DNA of 64,000 nucleotides from Dyella jiangningensis (GCF_003264855.1 NZ_NFZS01000002.1:1-64000), one strand, 5' to 3'; shown: positions 1 through 10,283, counted from the first letter of the stretch. The notes: generated by a model from the sequence alone, not told the origin. Made by a program: numbers and translations.

Positions 1-1
1 C

Positions 2-373
2 TTCTGCAGGGCATACACCACGGGCCCCTTGGCCAGCTCCAACGCGATGGCAATGCGCCCGCCGCACTCCACCACCGGTGATCTTCTGAAGTTCGCCAAC
101 GCCCTGTTCGCCGGCCGCCTGATTGCGCCAGCAACCTTGCAGCAGATGATCAAACCCGGACGGGACGAGTACGGCGACGGCTTGTGGTCCTATCAACTCA
201 CCGCCAAGGGTGCGAAGCATCCGGTGATCAAGCGACCCGGTCTCATCGTGGGCACGCAAGCCCAGTTCTTCCACGTGATGGACCAGGACATCACCATCAT
301 CATGCTGGGCAATACCAGCGTGATCGACTCCGATGCCCTGGTGGAGGACATCGCCAAGCGCGCTATCCACTAG
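2..373 (+). CDS. Serine hydrolase (beta-lactamase-like family), C-terminal part
   Basis: The reading frame is open from the left edge of the window, so the gene starts outside it; the visible part is 123 residues. It has the late part of a penicillin-binding/beta-lactamase-like fold: a 'STTGDLLKFANAL' segment typical of the helix after the active-site cleft, an 'APATLQQMIKP' stretch, and a closing strand with 'DITIIMLGN'. The SxxK and YxN motifs would lie upstream and cannot be judged. The third motif, normally an H-x-G triad before the last strands, is not clear here ('IKRPGLIVGT'), so activity is uncertain. A TTG at 29 can be read as a start but it lies inside conserved sequence and is not the true start. 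Confidence 0.7.
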   Translation, partial: FCRAYTTGPLASSNAMAMRPPHSTTGDLLKFANALFAGRLIAPATLQQMIKPGRDEYGDGLWSYQLTAKGAKHPVIKRPGLIVGTQAQFFHVMDQDITIIMLGNTSVIDSDALVEDIAKRAIH

Positions 374-529
374 CGGCATACCGTATCGACGAGCAAGGGC
401 GTGGTGCCGTGATCTCTCCACACCATTCTTGTGTCCGCTTCGGTCTACCCACGCTGCCGCCTGACGAGGAAACCGTTCGGACGTCAGCGCGACTTTACTC
501 ATGGCCTCGTTGCTGGAATTTTGATCCGG

Positions 530-552
530 TCTAAACCTTCAATAAGGTTAGA
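530..552. promoter_or_regulatory. Inverted repeat upstream of the response regulator
   Basis: The arms TCTAAACCTT (530-539) and AAGGTTAGA (544-552) are complementary apart from one bulged base and lie about 50 bases before the start at 605. The surrounding sequence is AT-richer than the genes. It could be an operator or part of the promoter. The rest of 374-604 shows no convincing gene. Confidence 0.3.
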
Positions 553-604
553 TGACAACGGACGGCTGGCTTCGACGGACACATCCGAACTGAAAGGGGA
601 TGCC

Positions 605-1060
605 ATGATCCGCTTTGCGCACGACCGGGCCGACACCTGTCTTTCTGACCTGATCACTCAAAGGGACGGCATGCCGCTTTCGTGCAGAGAAATTTCCACG
701 GCACTTATCGTCGATGATGACAACAACCTCAGGCTGCTGCTGGGAGAAATGCTTCAGATCCTGGGGCTGAAAGTGAAGGCCACCAGCAACGGCGCGGAAG
801 CCCTGGCCCTGCTGGCATCCGGCGAGTCGTTCGACCTGTTGATGACGGACATCCGCATGCCTGGCGACATCGACGGGCCGATGCTGGCCCGCACCGCACG
901 ACACCTTTACCCTGCCATGCAGGTGGTCATCATGACCGGATTCGCCGGGGAAAGGGTGGCGGCCATTCCCGACGACACACTGATCCTGAAGAAGCCCTTC
1001 CGGCTCAAGGACCTCCAGGAACTCATCGTCCGGCTTGGCCAGCCCGCTACCGATCAATGA
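605..1060 (+). CDS. Receiver-only response regulator (CheY-like)
   Basis: A 151-residue protein with a single receiver domain. The acidic pocket is in 'ALIVDDDNN', the phosphoacceptor Asp in 'LLMTDIRMPG', the conserved Thr in 'VVIMTGF' and the Lys in 'LILKKPF'. There is no output domain, so it should act by protein-protein contact, like CheY or Spo0F. The ATG at 605 has a purine-rich AAAGGGGA just upstream; the frame is open further upstream but without a better start. The first 36 residues before the receiver domain are unusual and a start at 671 is also possible. It faces the KaiC-like/histidine kinase pair tail to tail and is a natural phosphotransfer partner for that kinase (inference). 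Confidence 0.8.
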   Translation: MIRFAHDRADTCLSDLITQRDGMPLSCREISTALIVDDDNNLRLLLGEMLQILGLKVKATSNGAEALALLASGESFDLLMTDIRMPGDIDGPMLARTARHLYPAMQVVIMTGFAGERVAAIPDDTLILKKPFRLKDLQELIVRLGQPATDQ

Positions 1061-1152
1061 CACGTCGACCCGGAACGCCGCCACGCCCTTGTTCTTCCAT
1101 CTGTTCGCGAACGCGCAGGCAGCGTGCGGCCCAGCCCGGATGGTTTGGTCGT

Positions 1153-3237
1153 CTAGACGTTCTCTAACCCGGCAAACGCATCCCCCACGGCCTTGCTGAA
1201 CGCGTCCATGGCGAAGGGCTTGGCGATCATCGTCATGTGGTAGCCAAGGAACTCCGATTTCACCGCGGCACTCTCGGCGTACCCGGTCATCAGGAGAACC
1301 GGCGTGGACGGATGTCCTTCACGGAACGCCTCGGCGAGCTGTCGCCCGTTCATGCCCGGAAGGCCCACATCCGAGATCAGCAGATCGATGCGATGGGATG
1401 CGATGTGTGACAGTGCAGCGTCCGCGTCGCGCGCGGTGAGCACGGCATAGCCAAGCTCTTCAAGCAGAAAGCTCACCAGCAACCGCACCTGATCGTCATC
1501 CTCGACCACCAGCACAAGCTGTCCGTCTCCTTTCGTCGCCTGTTCGCTCGCCGGTGGCGAGGCGACCTCGGCATGCGCCGGAGCCATGGGAAGGTAAAGC
1601 GAAATGGCCGTTCCACTTCCGGGGGTCGACTGCAGGTCGATATGGCCCTTCGACTGCTGCATGAACCCGTAGATCATGGAGAGCCCCAGGCCGGTGCCCT
1701 GCCCGATCGGCTTGGTCGTGAAGAAGGGCTCAAAGACGTGATCCTTGATGGCAGGCTCCATCCCCACCCCGTTGTCCGCCACTTCAACCACCACATAGCC
1801 CTCTGCATTGGCCTCCGCGCCGGTGCGCACAAACGGCGGGGTCGCGGCGCTTCTCGTGGTGATGCTCAGCGTGCCGCCGTAGGGCATGGCATCCCTCGCG
1901 TTGATGCACAGGTTGAGGACTGCGCTCTCGAGCTGGTTGATGTCGACTTGCGCCCTTTGCAACGGCTCGGCCAGGTCGACATGGATATGGATCTTCTCGC
2001 CGAGCGTCTGGCTGAGCAGCATATGCATCGAGCGGATGAGCGTATTCACGTCGACGGGGCTGGGGTCGAGCGATTGCCGCCTTGAAAACGCCAGCAGGCG
2101 CTGGGTCAATGCCGCAGCGCGGCCCGCCGCCTCCGTAGCAGCCCCCACCACCTTGCCGATGAGTTCGTCCTGGACGCGGCTGCTGACGATATCCAGCGCC
2201 CCAATGATGCTGGTGAGCATGTTGTTGAAGTCATGGGCGATGCCTCCCGTGAGCTGCCCCACGGCTTCCATCTTCTGGGCCTGCCTCAGCGCGTTTTCAC
2301 TTTCCGAACGGGCATGCATTTCCGCGCGCAGGGCTTCCGTTCGCTCGGCCACTTTCTGTTCGAGCTTTGCCGCCGCTTGACCGAGCGCCTCCAGGGCTTC
2401 CTTTCGCTCGGTAATGTCGGTGGCAAAAAGGTGCACGCCATCGATTCGGCCGTCGTCGAGGCGGCGCGGAATGTAGCGAATCTCCGCGTCGCGTCGCCTG
2501 CCGTCGGGCGGCGTCCAGGACAGCTCCGCAGTTCCCTCCGCGCCAGCCAAGGCTCGCTTGAGAGGACCCTTGCGGGCTTCCCATTGTGCCTTGCCCAGCA
2601 CTTCTTCAATGGTCTTTCCGAGCATGTCGCGCGGATCGATGCCAAACCAGTCCTTGTAGGCGAGATTGGCGAAGCGATAGCGGAAATCGGAGTCGATGAG
2701 CGCGATCAGGACTGGGAGAGAATCGGTAATGCGCCGCAGCTCGGCCTCACTTTCTGCCAGGGCCTTGCGGCTGGCAGCGAGCTCTTCCATGTGGTCCTTG
2801 ATTTCGAATTGCTTTTGCCGGGACCGCATGGCTGTTGCCACGGCACTCAGCAGCGAAGCTGCACCAACGGGGCGTTCGAGTTCAATGCGGTTGAGCACCA
2901 GGCTTGGCAGTGGGGGTGGCCGCGCATCACGTCCGGAACGCGGTGACTGCAGCACGACAAAGGGCACATCCGACCAGGTCGGTTGCGCCGCAAGCGACTG
3001 CTGGATCGCATCGACGCCAAACTCCAGCGCCTCCTGCGTGAGAACCACGACACCGGTGCTTTCATCGATGTCTCCGGCCAAAGCCACCAGGTCCGGATAC
3101 AAGAAAGCGTGGTAACCGTCGGCACTCAGCACGTCGACCAGGCTTTCTCCATCACGTTGCCAGGGCGCGATGACCTGCACCCGATAACCGCGCGTTGCCT
3201 CCCTATGCATCCCGGGTTTCCAGCAATGGCCCTTCAT
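1153..3237 (-). CDS. Hybrid sensor histidine kinase with PAS and receiver domains
   Basis: A 694-residue protein without clear membrane segments, so probably cytoplasmic. In order: an N-terminal receiver-like region (about 18-135) without an obvious phosphorylation site, a coiled coil (140-172), a PAS/PAC domain (about 173-280), a second coiled coil (280-320), a HisKA domain with His335 in 'GGIAHDFNNM', an HATPase domain with N box 'LNLCINARDA', G1 'VADNGVGM', F box 'PFFTTK' and G2 'GQGTGLGLS', and a C-terminal receiver with Asp623 in 'LLISDVGLPG'. The start at 3237 lies inside the end of the KaiC-like gene; an ATG at 3210 that overlaps the KaiC stop is an equally good start. The overlap implies translational coupling, so KaiC-like protein and kinase are probably one signalling unit. 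Confidence 0.9.
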   Translation of the reverse strand: MKGHCWKPGMHREATRGYRVQVIAPWQRDGESLVDVLSADGYHAFLYPDLVALAGDIDESTGVVVLTQEALEFGVDAIQQSLAAQPTWSDVPFVVLQSPRSGRDARPPPLPSLVLNRIELERPVGAASLLSAVATAMRSRQKQFEIKDHMEELAASRKALAESEAELRRITDSLPVLIALIDSDFRYRFANLAYKDWFGIDPRDMLGKTIEEVLGKAQWEARKGPLKRALAGAEGTAELSWTPPDGRRRDAEIRYIPRRLDDGRIDGVHLFATDITERKEALEALGQAAAKLEQKVAERTEALRAEMHARSESENALRQAQKMEAVGQLTGGIAHDFNNMLTSIIGALDIVSSRVQDELIGKVVGAATEAAGRAAALTQRLLAFSRRQSLDPSPVDVNTLIRSMHMLLSQTLGEKIHIHVDLAEPLQRAQVDINQLESAVLNLCINARDAMPYGGTLSITTRSAATPPFVRTGAEANAEGYVVVEVADNGVGMEPAIKDHVFEPFFTTKPIGQGTGLGLSMIYGFMQQSKGHIDLQSTPGSGTAISLYLPMAPAHAEVASPPASEQATKGDGQLVLVVEDDDQVRLLVSFLLEELGYAVLTARDADAALSHIASHRIDLLISDVGLPGMNGRQLAEAFREGHPSTPVLLMTGYAESAAVKSEFLGYHMTMIAKPFAMDAFSKAVGDAFAGLENV

Positions 3238-4696
3238 TACCCAGGAATTCGGGCGTTCCCGTCAGTACGCCGCGGAAGTCGGCCAGCGGCTCGCCGACAC
3301 GCAAGCCCTTGCTGTCGATGAAAAGCTCGCGGATCGTGTCCTCGTGCTTGCCGCTGCGGTTCTTGATGACGGAGATGGCCTTCCTGATGCGGCCCTGCGA
3401 CTCGAAAAACCGGAAAAGTATCACCGCGTCGGCGACATAGGACACATTGAGTGGCCCGGTATCCATCGAACCGACAAGGCCGAACTGGGGATTGATCAGG
3501 AATGTGGTGACACCGGACTGGTTGAGGAAGGCCAGCAGCTCGTGCATCTGCAGAAGCAGATGCTTCTCTTGCGGCATGGCCGAGAGGTACCCGTTGAGGC
3601 TGTCGATCACGACCATGGTGCAATGCTTTTCCTGCACGGCCTGAAAGACATTCCAGGCGAATTCGCCAGGCGGCATTTCGGCGGGATCGACCTGCGTGAT
3701 CTCGAGCAGGCCGTCCTCCATGAAACGCACCAGGTTGACACCCATGGCCTCCGCGCGCTTCACGAGCGTATCGATGCGCTCATCGAATTCGTAGACGTGG
3801 CAACGCTCGCCTCGCGCGCACGCGGCGCCGATGTATTGCAGGGCGAGCGTGGTTTTGCCGGTACCCGCCGGACCGGTCAGCAAGGTGCTGGTACCACGCA
3901 GGAAGCCGCCGCCCATCAGGGCGTCGAGTTGAGGTACGCCGCTGAGCGTCGGTTCGTTGCCAAACTCGATGTGATGCTCGGCGGCCACGAGCCGCGGATA
4001 GACCTCCACACCGCCGGTCTGGATGCTCAGGTCGTGGTAGCCGGCGAGAAACGTTGCGCCGCGCATCTTCTGGATCTGCAGGCGGCGTCGGGCCGCGCCG
4101 AATTCCAGCGCGAAACGCTCCAGCGAAATGACGCCATGGCTGATGCTGTGCAGATGGGTGTCGCGATCCCTGCCCTCGCTGGTCAGGTCATCGATGAAGA
4201 GCACGGTCGCACTGCGCGGCGCGAAGAACTGCTTCAGCGCCAACACCTGCCGCCGATAGCGCAGCGGATCCTGCGCCAGCAATCGCAATTCCGAGAGACT
4301 GTCGAAGACGACACGGACCGGCTCCAGGCGCTCGACCTCCTGCTTGATCAGCCGCACCGTTTCGCCGAGCTCAACCTCCCAGGAATGAAAGACGGACTGG
4401 TTTCGCCCCTCGCCCAGCACCTCTTCGACGGAAGACAACTCGAACAGGTCGATACCTTTGAGGTCCCATCCGTGGGAGCCGGCCACTTCCCGCAGCTCTT
4501 CCGCGGTTTCGGACAGCGTCACGTAGAGACATCGCTCACCTTGACGCACGCCCTCCCGCAGGAACTGCAGCGAGAGCGTAGTTTTTCCTGACCCCGGCTG
4601 CCCTTCGAGCAGATAGAGGCGCCCGGCGGGCAATCCGCCGTGCAGGATCGTATCGAGACCGGGAACGCCAAAACGACAGCGACGAAGTGGAGGCAT
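3203..4696 (-). CDS. KaiC-like double-domain RecA-fold ATPase
   Basis: A 497-residue protein of the KaiC family, with two RecA-like domains. Domain 1 has Walker A 'GQPGSGKT' (32-39) and Walker B 'VVFDSLS' (129-135). Domain 2 has Walker A 'GPAGTGKT' (275-282) and Walker B 'VVIDSLNGY' (362-370). The pair of catalytic glutamates expected after the first Walker A is imperfect ('TLSETAEEL'), while domain 2 has 'YEFDERID'. In cyanobacteria KaiC is the clock ATPase and autokinase; stand-alone proteobacterial relatives without KaiA or KaiB are thought to act in stress or signalling. No kaiA or kaiB is visible here. The ATG at 4696 was chosen; a TTG at 4708 is in frame. The gene overlaps the downstream hybrid kinase. 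Confidence 0.9.
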   Translation of the reverse strand: MPPLRRCRFGVPGLDTILHGGLPAGRLYLLEGQPGSGKTTLSLQFLREGVRQGERCLYVTLSETAEELREVAGSHGWDLKGIDLFELSSVEEVLGEGRNQSVFHSWEVELGETVRLIKQEVERLEPVRVVFDSLSELRLLAQDPLRYRRQVLALKQFFAPRSATVLFIDDLTSEGRDRDTHLHSISHGVISLERFALEFGAARRRLQIQKMRGATFLAGYHDLSIQTGGVEVYPRLVAAEHHIEFGNEPTLSGVPQLDALMGGGFLRGTSTLLTGPAGTGKTTLALQYIGAACARGERCHVYEFDERIDTLVKRAEAMGVNLVRFMEDGLLEITQVDPAEMPPGEFAWNVFQAVQEKHCTMVVIDSLNGYLSAMPQEKHLLLQMHELLAFLNQSGVTTFLINPQFGLVGSMDTGPLNVSYVADAVILFRFFESQGRIRKAISVIKNRSGKHEDTIRELFIDSKGLRVGEPLADFRGVLTGTPEFLGNEGPLLETRDA

Positions 4697-5821
4697 GCGC
4701 AGACTCAAGCCTGAGAGAGCCCGTATTAGTTGTCACCAGACGCTACGGTCTTGTGGAGACATGATGAAATATTCGTCTATGACCCAGGGCGAGACGTCGA
4801 ACCGGGCCGCCAGATGAGACTCCAGCACGGATTTGCGGTGATGTTCTGCTACCCGAATCGGTCGTCTCGGTCAGTTCAGCCAGCCGCGTCTCGCGGAGCG
4901 ACTTGCCTTCTGGCTCAGCCCGTTCGGCCCTATCGCCTCACTCGGGTTCGCCAGGGGATGCAGTCACTGACTTCAAGCCTTGGCATGAGCCGGTCGCGGA
5001 TTAGCAATGGAGCGGCTCCGGTGCCGTGGACGTTCGCCGACGCTGGTCCGCGGCTTCGCGGTGGCAGCGCCAAATGCCATCGCACGAGGCGCCCTGACGC
5101 GAGCGTGCCACCTGATCTCCACGCCGATGTTCATATCGGCAACGGCGGTCCGCCGCCCCTTTCAAGCCCATTCCATAGTCCGTGGAAATCGCCCATCGTC
5201 GATCAACCCGAGACAGCCTGAAGACAGGCTTTTGGCATCCGAGCCGCCCGCGAAGCCCTTCCCGACGAGAGCAGCCAATCTTCTTTGATTTCATCGACTT
5301 GGAGGACACGACCTCCATCCGCGTGCGAATCCCGGGCGATTATGTTGCGGTGCAACTTGCATCGATCCAGATTGCGCCTATAACGCTAACCAAAATCACA
5401 TATGAACTTATAGTTCGTATATGAATCGAACCTGACGGGTGGGCAAGGCGAGCCAGCACGGTCGCGGGGAGAGGTGGTATGCGGCGCAAGAGTTTTGATG
5501 CAGCCAATCGGCAACACCGCCAAGTCGCGGCCGGAGGTGGGTACCTCGGCGCAGGGAAACCATGATCCATGCACGACGTGGGTTCGGTCTACGGGCCGTG
5601 GTGGCTCACGCGCAGCGATGACGGATGGGTAACGGAGACATATAGACAAGGCCATCACACGGCTTTGCCGCGGCCCGGGCGTGTTGAAGCGTCTGTTGCG
5701 ATTGGGGAGCGCAACGGAAGTCCCGCAAGCGAACGAATACAGCGAAGAGAAGTGAGTAGAGCTGGCGAGCGCACAACTCAAAAGCAATCACAACATTGAA
5801 GCTTCACGGGGAGGATTAGTC
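4697..5821. other. 1.1-kb intergenic region upstream of kaiC-like gene and TonB receptor
   Basis: No gene can be supported here. Several short open frames exist on both strands, but none has a good ribosome site or recognisable family. On the minus strand a 39-codon stretch ending near 4736 (with 'VLESHLAARF' and 'SPWVIDEYF') looks protein-like but has no start. A second protein-like stretch, 23 codons, lies beside it in another frame, so this could be a decayed gene. Small hairpins occur, for example GCCGAT at 5123-5128 with ATCGGC at 5135-5140. The part from about 5380 to 5430 is AT-rich and holds a palindrome listed separately. It must contain promoters for both flanking genes. Confidence 0.5.
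5399..5423. promoter_or_regulatory. AT-rich near-palindrome, possible operator or promoter
   Basis: The half-sites ATATGAAC and GTTCGTAT flank a short AT core and match in seven of eight positions when one is reversed. The core contains TATAGT (5409-5414), which resembles a -10 element. It stands out from very GC-rich surroundings, about 400 bases before the TonB-dependent receptor. No regulator gene lies next to it. Confidence 0.3.
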
Positions 5822-8800
5822 ATGAGCAGCATCTGTCTACGACGCAGCGTACTCGCCAGTTCCCTGGCGCTCGCGCTTTTCACGCCGCATGTGTTCGCGC
5901 AATCGGCGTCATCGGGTAGTGATCAGTCATCGACGCAGCAAAGCGCGCAGACGGCGGCGCCGTCGTCGGACAAGCCCGCGAAGGCGGTGGACCTGAAGGC
6001 CATCACCGTGACTGGCTCGATGATCCCGCGCGTGGAGGTCGAGGGCCCCGCTCCCGTGGTCTCCGTCACCGGCGAGCAGATCAAGGCACAGGGTTTCACC
6101 ACGCTGTGGGAGTTCCTCGATTCGCTGCCGCAGGTGGGCCAGCAGATTTCCGATTCGGCCTCGTGGGGCTCCAGTTCGGTCAACGCACGCTCGGTCAACC
6201 TGCGCGGCCTCGGCCCCGGCTTCAGCCTGCTGATGATCAACGGCCATCGCGTGGTGGACTACCCGCAGCCGTTGAACAAGCAGAGCAACTTCCAGAACTA
6301 CAACAACATTCCGACCGGCATGATCGACCATGTCGAAATCCTCGCGTCGGGCGCTTCGTCGATCTATGGCTCGGACGCGGTCGCGGGCGTGGTCAACGTC
6401 ATCCTGAAGAAGAACTACCAGGGTGACGAGCTGCAGGTGACCGGTGGCGGCGCCACGCGCGGCGGACGCAGCTACGGCGACATCAACTTCCTCGGCGGCA
6501 AGTCCGGCGAGAACTGGCACATCCAGTACAACCTGGAGAAGACCAACCGCACCGCGCTGTGGGGTCATGATCGTCCTTACCAGGATTCGGTGTCCGACGC
6601 GGGCTATGGCGCCTGGGGTCCGGCCGCACGCATGTTCGGCTACCAGTACGACGCCGCCGGCGCCATCGCGCTTTCCGCAAAGGGCGCCAATGGGCAGTAC
6701 ATCACGCCACCTGCCGGCACCTGCTCCAAGTTCACCAACTCGCAGCTGGCCCAATCGCACAGCGTCACCACCAACGGCACGCAGATCGCCAGCATCACCG
6801 ACAACGGTTACTACTGCGCGCAGCCCCACCTGTTCCAGGACTGGGTGCTGACCGGTGGCACCCGCAGCACCAATGGCTACCTGGGTGGCGAGTACGATTT
6901 CTCGAACGGCATGCAGGTGTACGGCTCGGCCGCGCTGTATGACACGGTGGGTATCTCCAATACCCAGTTGAATGCGTTCGGCACCGGTCAGTTCTATGAC
7001 CAGACCACGGGTCAAGTCATCAGCCAGGCCATCCGCCAGTTGACCGCGCAAGAAATGGGCACATCCGCCAACACCCACGATCGCGAGAAGAACTGGAACC
7101 TCGAGATCGGTCTGCGCGGCTCGATATTCGACAACCAGTTCCACTGGGACCTGAATCTCAACAGCCAGAAGTACATCGTGCGCGAGGACTACACCGCGTA
7201 CAACCAGCAGGGCATGAACGATTTCTTCCTCGGCAAGCAGTTGGGCACGTCCGCCGCGGGCGATCCGATCTATGCGATGAACTGGCAGCAGTGGTGGAAC
7301 CCCATCACCCCGCAGCAGTACAGCCAGTTCGCGGTGAATGGCGAGAACACCTCGTCATCATGGCTGGACCAGGCGCAGTTCCGCATCAATGGCGATCTGT
7401 TCAAGCTGCCCTGGGTCGACGACTCGATCGGCTGGGCCGCGGTGCTGGAAGCCGCGCACAACGGCTTCAAGCTCTCGCCTGATATTCGCGGTCTCGACCC
7501 GACCACGTTCCAGAACCCGTTTGGCGCCTACCTCACCGGCGAAGGCACCCGCCAGCGCTTCTCGTTGGGCACGGAGTTCCGCATTCCGCTGCTCGATTCG
7601 CTGACCTGGACCATCTCCGGCCGCGGCGACAAGTACAACGATGCCAGCAAGGCCGACATCGCCAAGACCTGGGGCACCGGCATCGAATACCGGCCGTTTG
7701 ACAGCTTGTTGCTGCGCGGCAGCTACGGCACCAACTTCAAGGCGCCGGACATGCAGGCCATCTACCTGACCGGCTCCACGTCGCCGGTGGGTGATTACAT
7801 CGACCCCCTGCAGTGCATCAACGCCATCAAGTCGGGCCAGTCCAACAGCACGTGGTGCAACCTGGTGCAGCGCCCGACCTCGCAGTACTACACGCTGTAC
7901 ACCAACGGCAGCCGCCTGCTCGAGCCGCAGACGGGTCACTCCTGGACGTATGGTTTCGTGTGGCAGATCCCGGGCGTGCAAGGCCTGTCGATGTCGGTGG
8001 ACTACTGGCACATGGGCGTGGACAACGCCATCCAGTACCTCGACAAGGACACCGTACTGGTCGACGAAGCGGGCTGTCTCACGGGCGTGCAGGCAAGCGG
8101 CACCTCGGCGTTGTCGCCGTACACCGCGCACGTGCCCGGCTCGTCGTACTGCCAGATGGTGACGCAGATGGTCCAGCGCAATGCGGCCGGCCAGATCGTC
8201 TCGGAGCAGTCCGGCCCGATCAACGAGGCGTCGCTGTACGTGAGCGGTATCGATGCCTTGCTCGATTACAAGCTGCACACCGAAGACAGCGGCGATTTCC
8301 GCGCCACCATCAACTACACCAACAACCTCGAGTGGAAGCAGCGCGTACTCGCCTCCGACCCGCTGCAGAACACCCGCTACAACAACGTCGCGAGCCGCAT
8401 GACGTGGATCGGCGACTGGACCAAGGGCAAGTGGAACCTGTCGATCTCGGGCGTGCGCGACGGCAGCATGCGTGCCCCGAACTACGCCGGCTGCACCGTG
8501 CTGCCCAACGGCATCCAGCCGGGCATGGTCAACATCGTGAATGGCAGCCAGTCGATCAGCACGGGCATCTGCCAGGTCACGCAGGATGGCAATCCGGTGA
8601 CCGTTGCCGACTCCACCACGTACCACGGCAGAACGCCGGTGTGGATCACCTGGAACGGCTCGGTGGGCTACCAGATCAATCCCGACACCCGTCTGAAGCT
8701 CACCGTATCGAACATCTTCGACAAGGTGGGTGCGATCCCCTACTACGCCGGCGGCTTCGAGTTCGTCACGACGGGCCAGACCGCCAGCGAATACAACGGT

Positions 8801-8839
8801 CGCGAATGGTTCCTGACGTTCGACTACAAGTTTGACTGA
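5822..8839 (+). CDS. TonB-dependent outer-membrane receptor
   Basis: A 1005-residue outer-membrane transporter. A signal peptide of about 26 residues ends in 'HVFAQ'. A low-complexity linker follows, then a TonB-box-like 'LKAITVTGS' and a plug domain (about 55-190) with the conserved 'RSVNLRGLGPG' and 'SSIYGSDAVAGVVNV' segments. The rest forms the beta-barrel and ends with 'WFLTFDYKFD', so the terminal residue is Asp rather than the usual aromatic. A strong ribosome site GGGGAGG lies at 5808-5814. The substrate cannot be told from the sequence: there are no neighbouring degradation enzymes, inner-membrane transporter or FecIR-type regulator. Xanthomonadales carry many such receptors for glycans, peptides or metal chelates. 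A strong terminator follows, so it is probably transcribed alone. Confidence 0.93.
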   Translation: MSSICLRRSVLASSLALALFTPHVFAQSASSGSDQSSTQQSAQTAAPSSDKPAKAVDLKAITVTGSMIPRVEVEGPAPVVSVTGEQIKAQGFTTLWEFLDSLPQVGQQISDSASWGSSSVNARSVNLRGLGPGFSLLMINGHRVVDYPQPLNKQSNFQNYNNIPTGMIDHVEILASGASSIYGSDAVAGVVNVILKKNYQGDELQVTGGGATRGGRSYGDINFLGGKSGENWHIQYNLEKTNRTALWGHDRPYQDSVSDAGYGAWGPAARMFGYQYDAAGAIALSAKGANGQYITPPAGTCSKFTNSQLAQSHSVTTNGTQIASITDNGYYCAQPHLFQDWVLTGGTRSTNGYLGGEYDFSNGMQVYGSAALYDTVGISNTQLNAFGTGQFYDQTTGQVISQAIRQLTAQEMGTSANTHDREKNWNLEIGLRGSIFDNQFHWDLNLNSQKYIVREDYTAYNQQGMNDFFLGKQLGTSAAGDPIYAMNWQQWWNPITPQQYSQFAVNGENTSSSWLDQAQFRINGDLFKLPWVDDSIGWAAVLEAAHNGFKLSPDIRGLDPTTFQNPFGAYLTGEGTRQRFSLGTEFRIPLLDSLTWTISGRGDKYNDASKADIAKTWGTGIEYRPFDSLLLRGSYGTNFKAPDMQAIYLTGSTSPVGDYIDPLQCINAIKSGQSNSTWCNLVQRPTSQYYTLYTNGSRLLEPQTGHSWTYGFVWQIPGVQGLSMSVDYWHMGVDNAIQYLDKDTVLVDEAGCLTGVQASGTSALSPYTAHVPGSSYCQMVTQMVQRNAAGQIVSEQSGPINEASLYVSGIDALLDYKLHTEDSGDFRATINYTNNLEWKQRVLASDPLQNTRYNNVASRMTWIGDWTKGKWNLSISGVRDGSMRAPNYAGCTVLPNGIQPGMVNIVNGSQSISTGICQVTQDGNPVTVADSTTYHGRTPVWITWNGSVGYQINPDTRLKLTVSNIFDKVGAIPYYAGGFEFVTTGQTASEYNGREWFLTFDYKFD

Positions 8840-9340
8840 GGAACCGAGAGCCGCGCCTTGTGGAGGCCGGCTCGGTGGAAGGTTGGCTTGGGTGACGCTA
8901 CCCCCCCTCTCGGCGTGACCCGAGCTGACTTGTGGAGCGGATCGGCCCCGGCGCTTGCCGGGGCCGATTCGTTTTTGCATACCGTCCTTCGCAACATGCG
9001 ATCGCCGGCTTCACGATCGACGCGGATGCGATGGCATGCACGCCAGATGGCATTCGCAAATTCCTGCCGCCTCGACACGGGCGCACATGCATCGCCTTGG
9101 CAGGCTCATCGGTGTTGGACTGAACACCTCGACATGTCGCAGTCGCCAAGGCGCCCACCAACAGATACGTCGCCGCCGGCAAATCAAGTGCTTACGTCAC
9201 CCCATCTTGCTGCTCAAGGGTTGCCTCGCGTTCCCAGGCATCCACTTTGACGCACGGACGACCGACGTTTCTCATTGACCTCCTGCATCGGATGCCACAT
9301 TTAGGCTTTGGCTATCTCGCTCGATGCACAAGGACACTTC
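8840..9340. other. Intergenic region between TonB receptor and gnd
   Basis: About 500 bases with no supported gene. It holds the terminator of the receptor gene (listed separately) and must carry the promoter of the 6-phosphogluconate dehydrogenase gene, but no clear -35/-10 pair stands out. Open frames here lack ribosome sites and family features. Confidence 0.5.
8941..8976 (+). terminator. Rho-independent terminator of the TonB receptor gene
   Basis: A perfect 12-bp stem, ATCGGCCCCGGC (8941-8952) with GCCGGGGCCGAT (8957-8968), closes a GCTT loop and is followed by TCGTTTTT. This is a textbook intrinsic terminator about 100 bases after the receptor stop. Confidence 0.9.
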
Positions 9341-10246
<906 letters not shown>

Positions 10247-10254
10247 TCCGCACG

Positions 10255-10283
10255 GGCGCTGCCGCTATCGAGCGAGCAGCGCC
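10255..10283. terminator. Hairpin between convergent gnd and tkt
   Basis: The arms GGCGCTGC (10255-10262) and GCAGCGCC (10276-10283) form an 8-bp stem that overlaps the last codons of tkt. There is no U-run on either side, so it is at best a weak bidirectional terminator. Confidence 0.3.

Noticed and set aside
4730-5221. 163-codon plus-strand frame in the intergenic region
   Set aside because: It has no ribosome site or family motif, and its composition is unlike the neighbouring genes.
5927-8980. Long open frames on the minus strand opposite the TonB receptor (5927-7144 and 7358-8980)
   Set aside because: They mirror the codon bias of the receptor gene, have Arg/Ala/Val-rich low-quality sequence, no ribosome sites and no motifs.
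9308-9340. TTG start for 6-phosphogluconate dehydrogenase
   Set aside because: The ATG at 9341 directly begins the Rossmann fold ('MKLGMIGLGRMG') and follows AAGGA.
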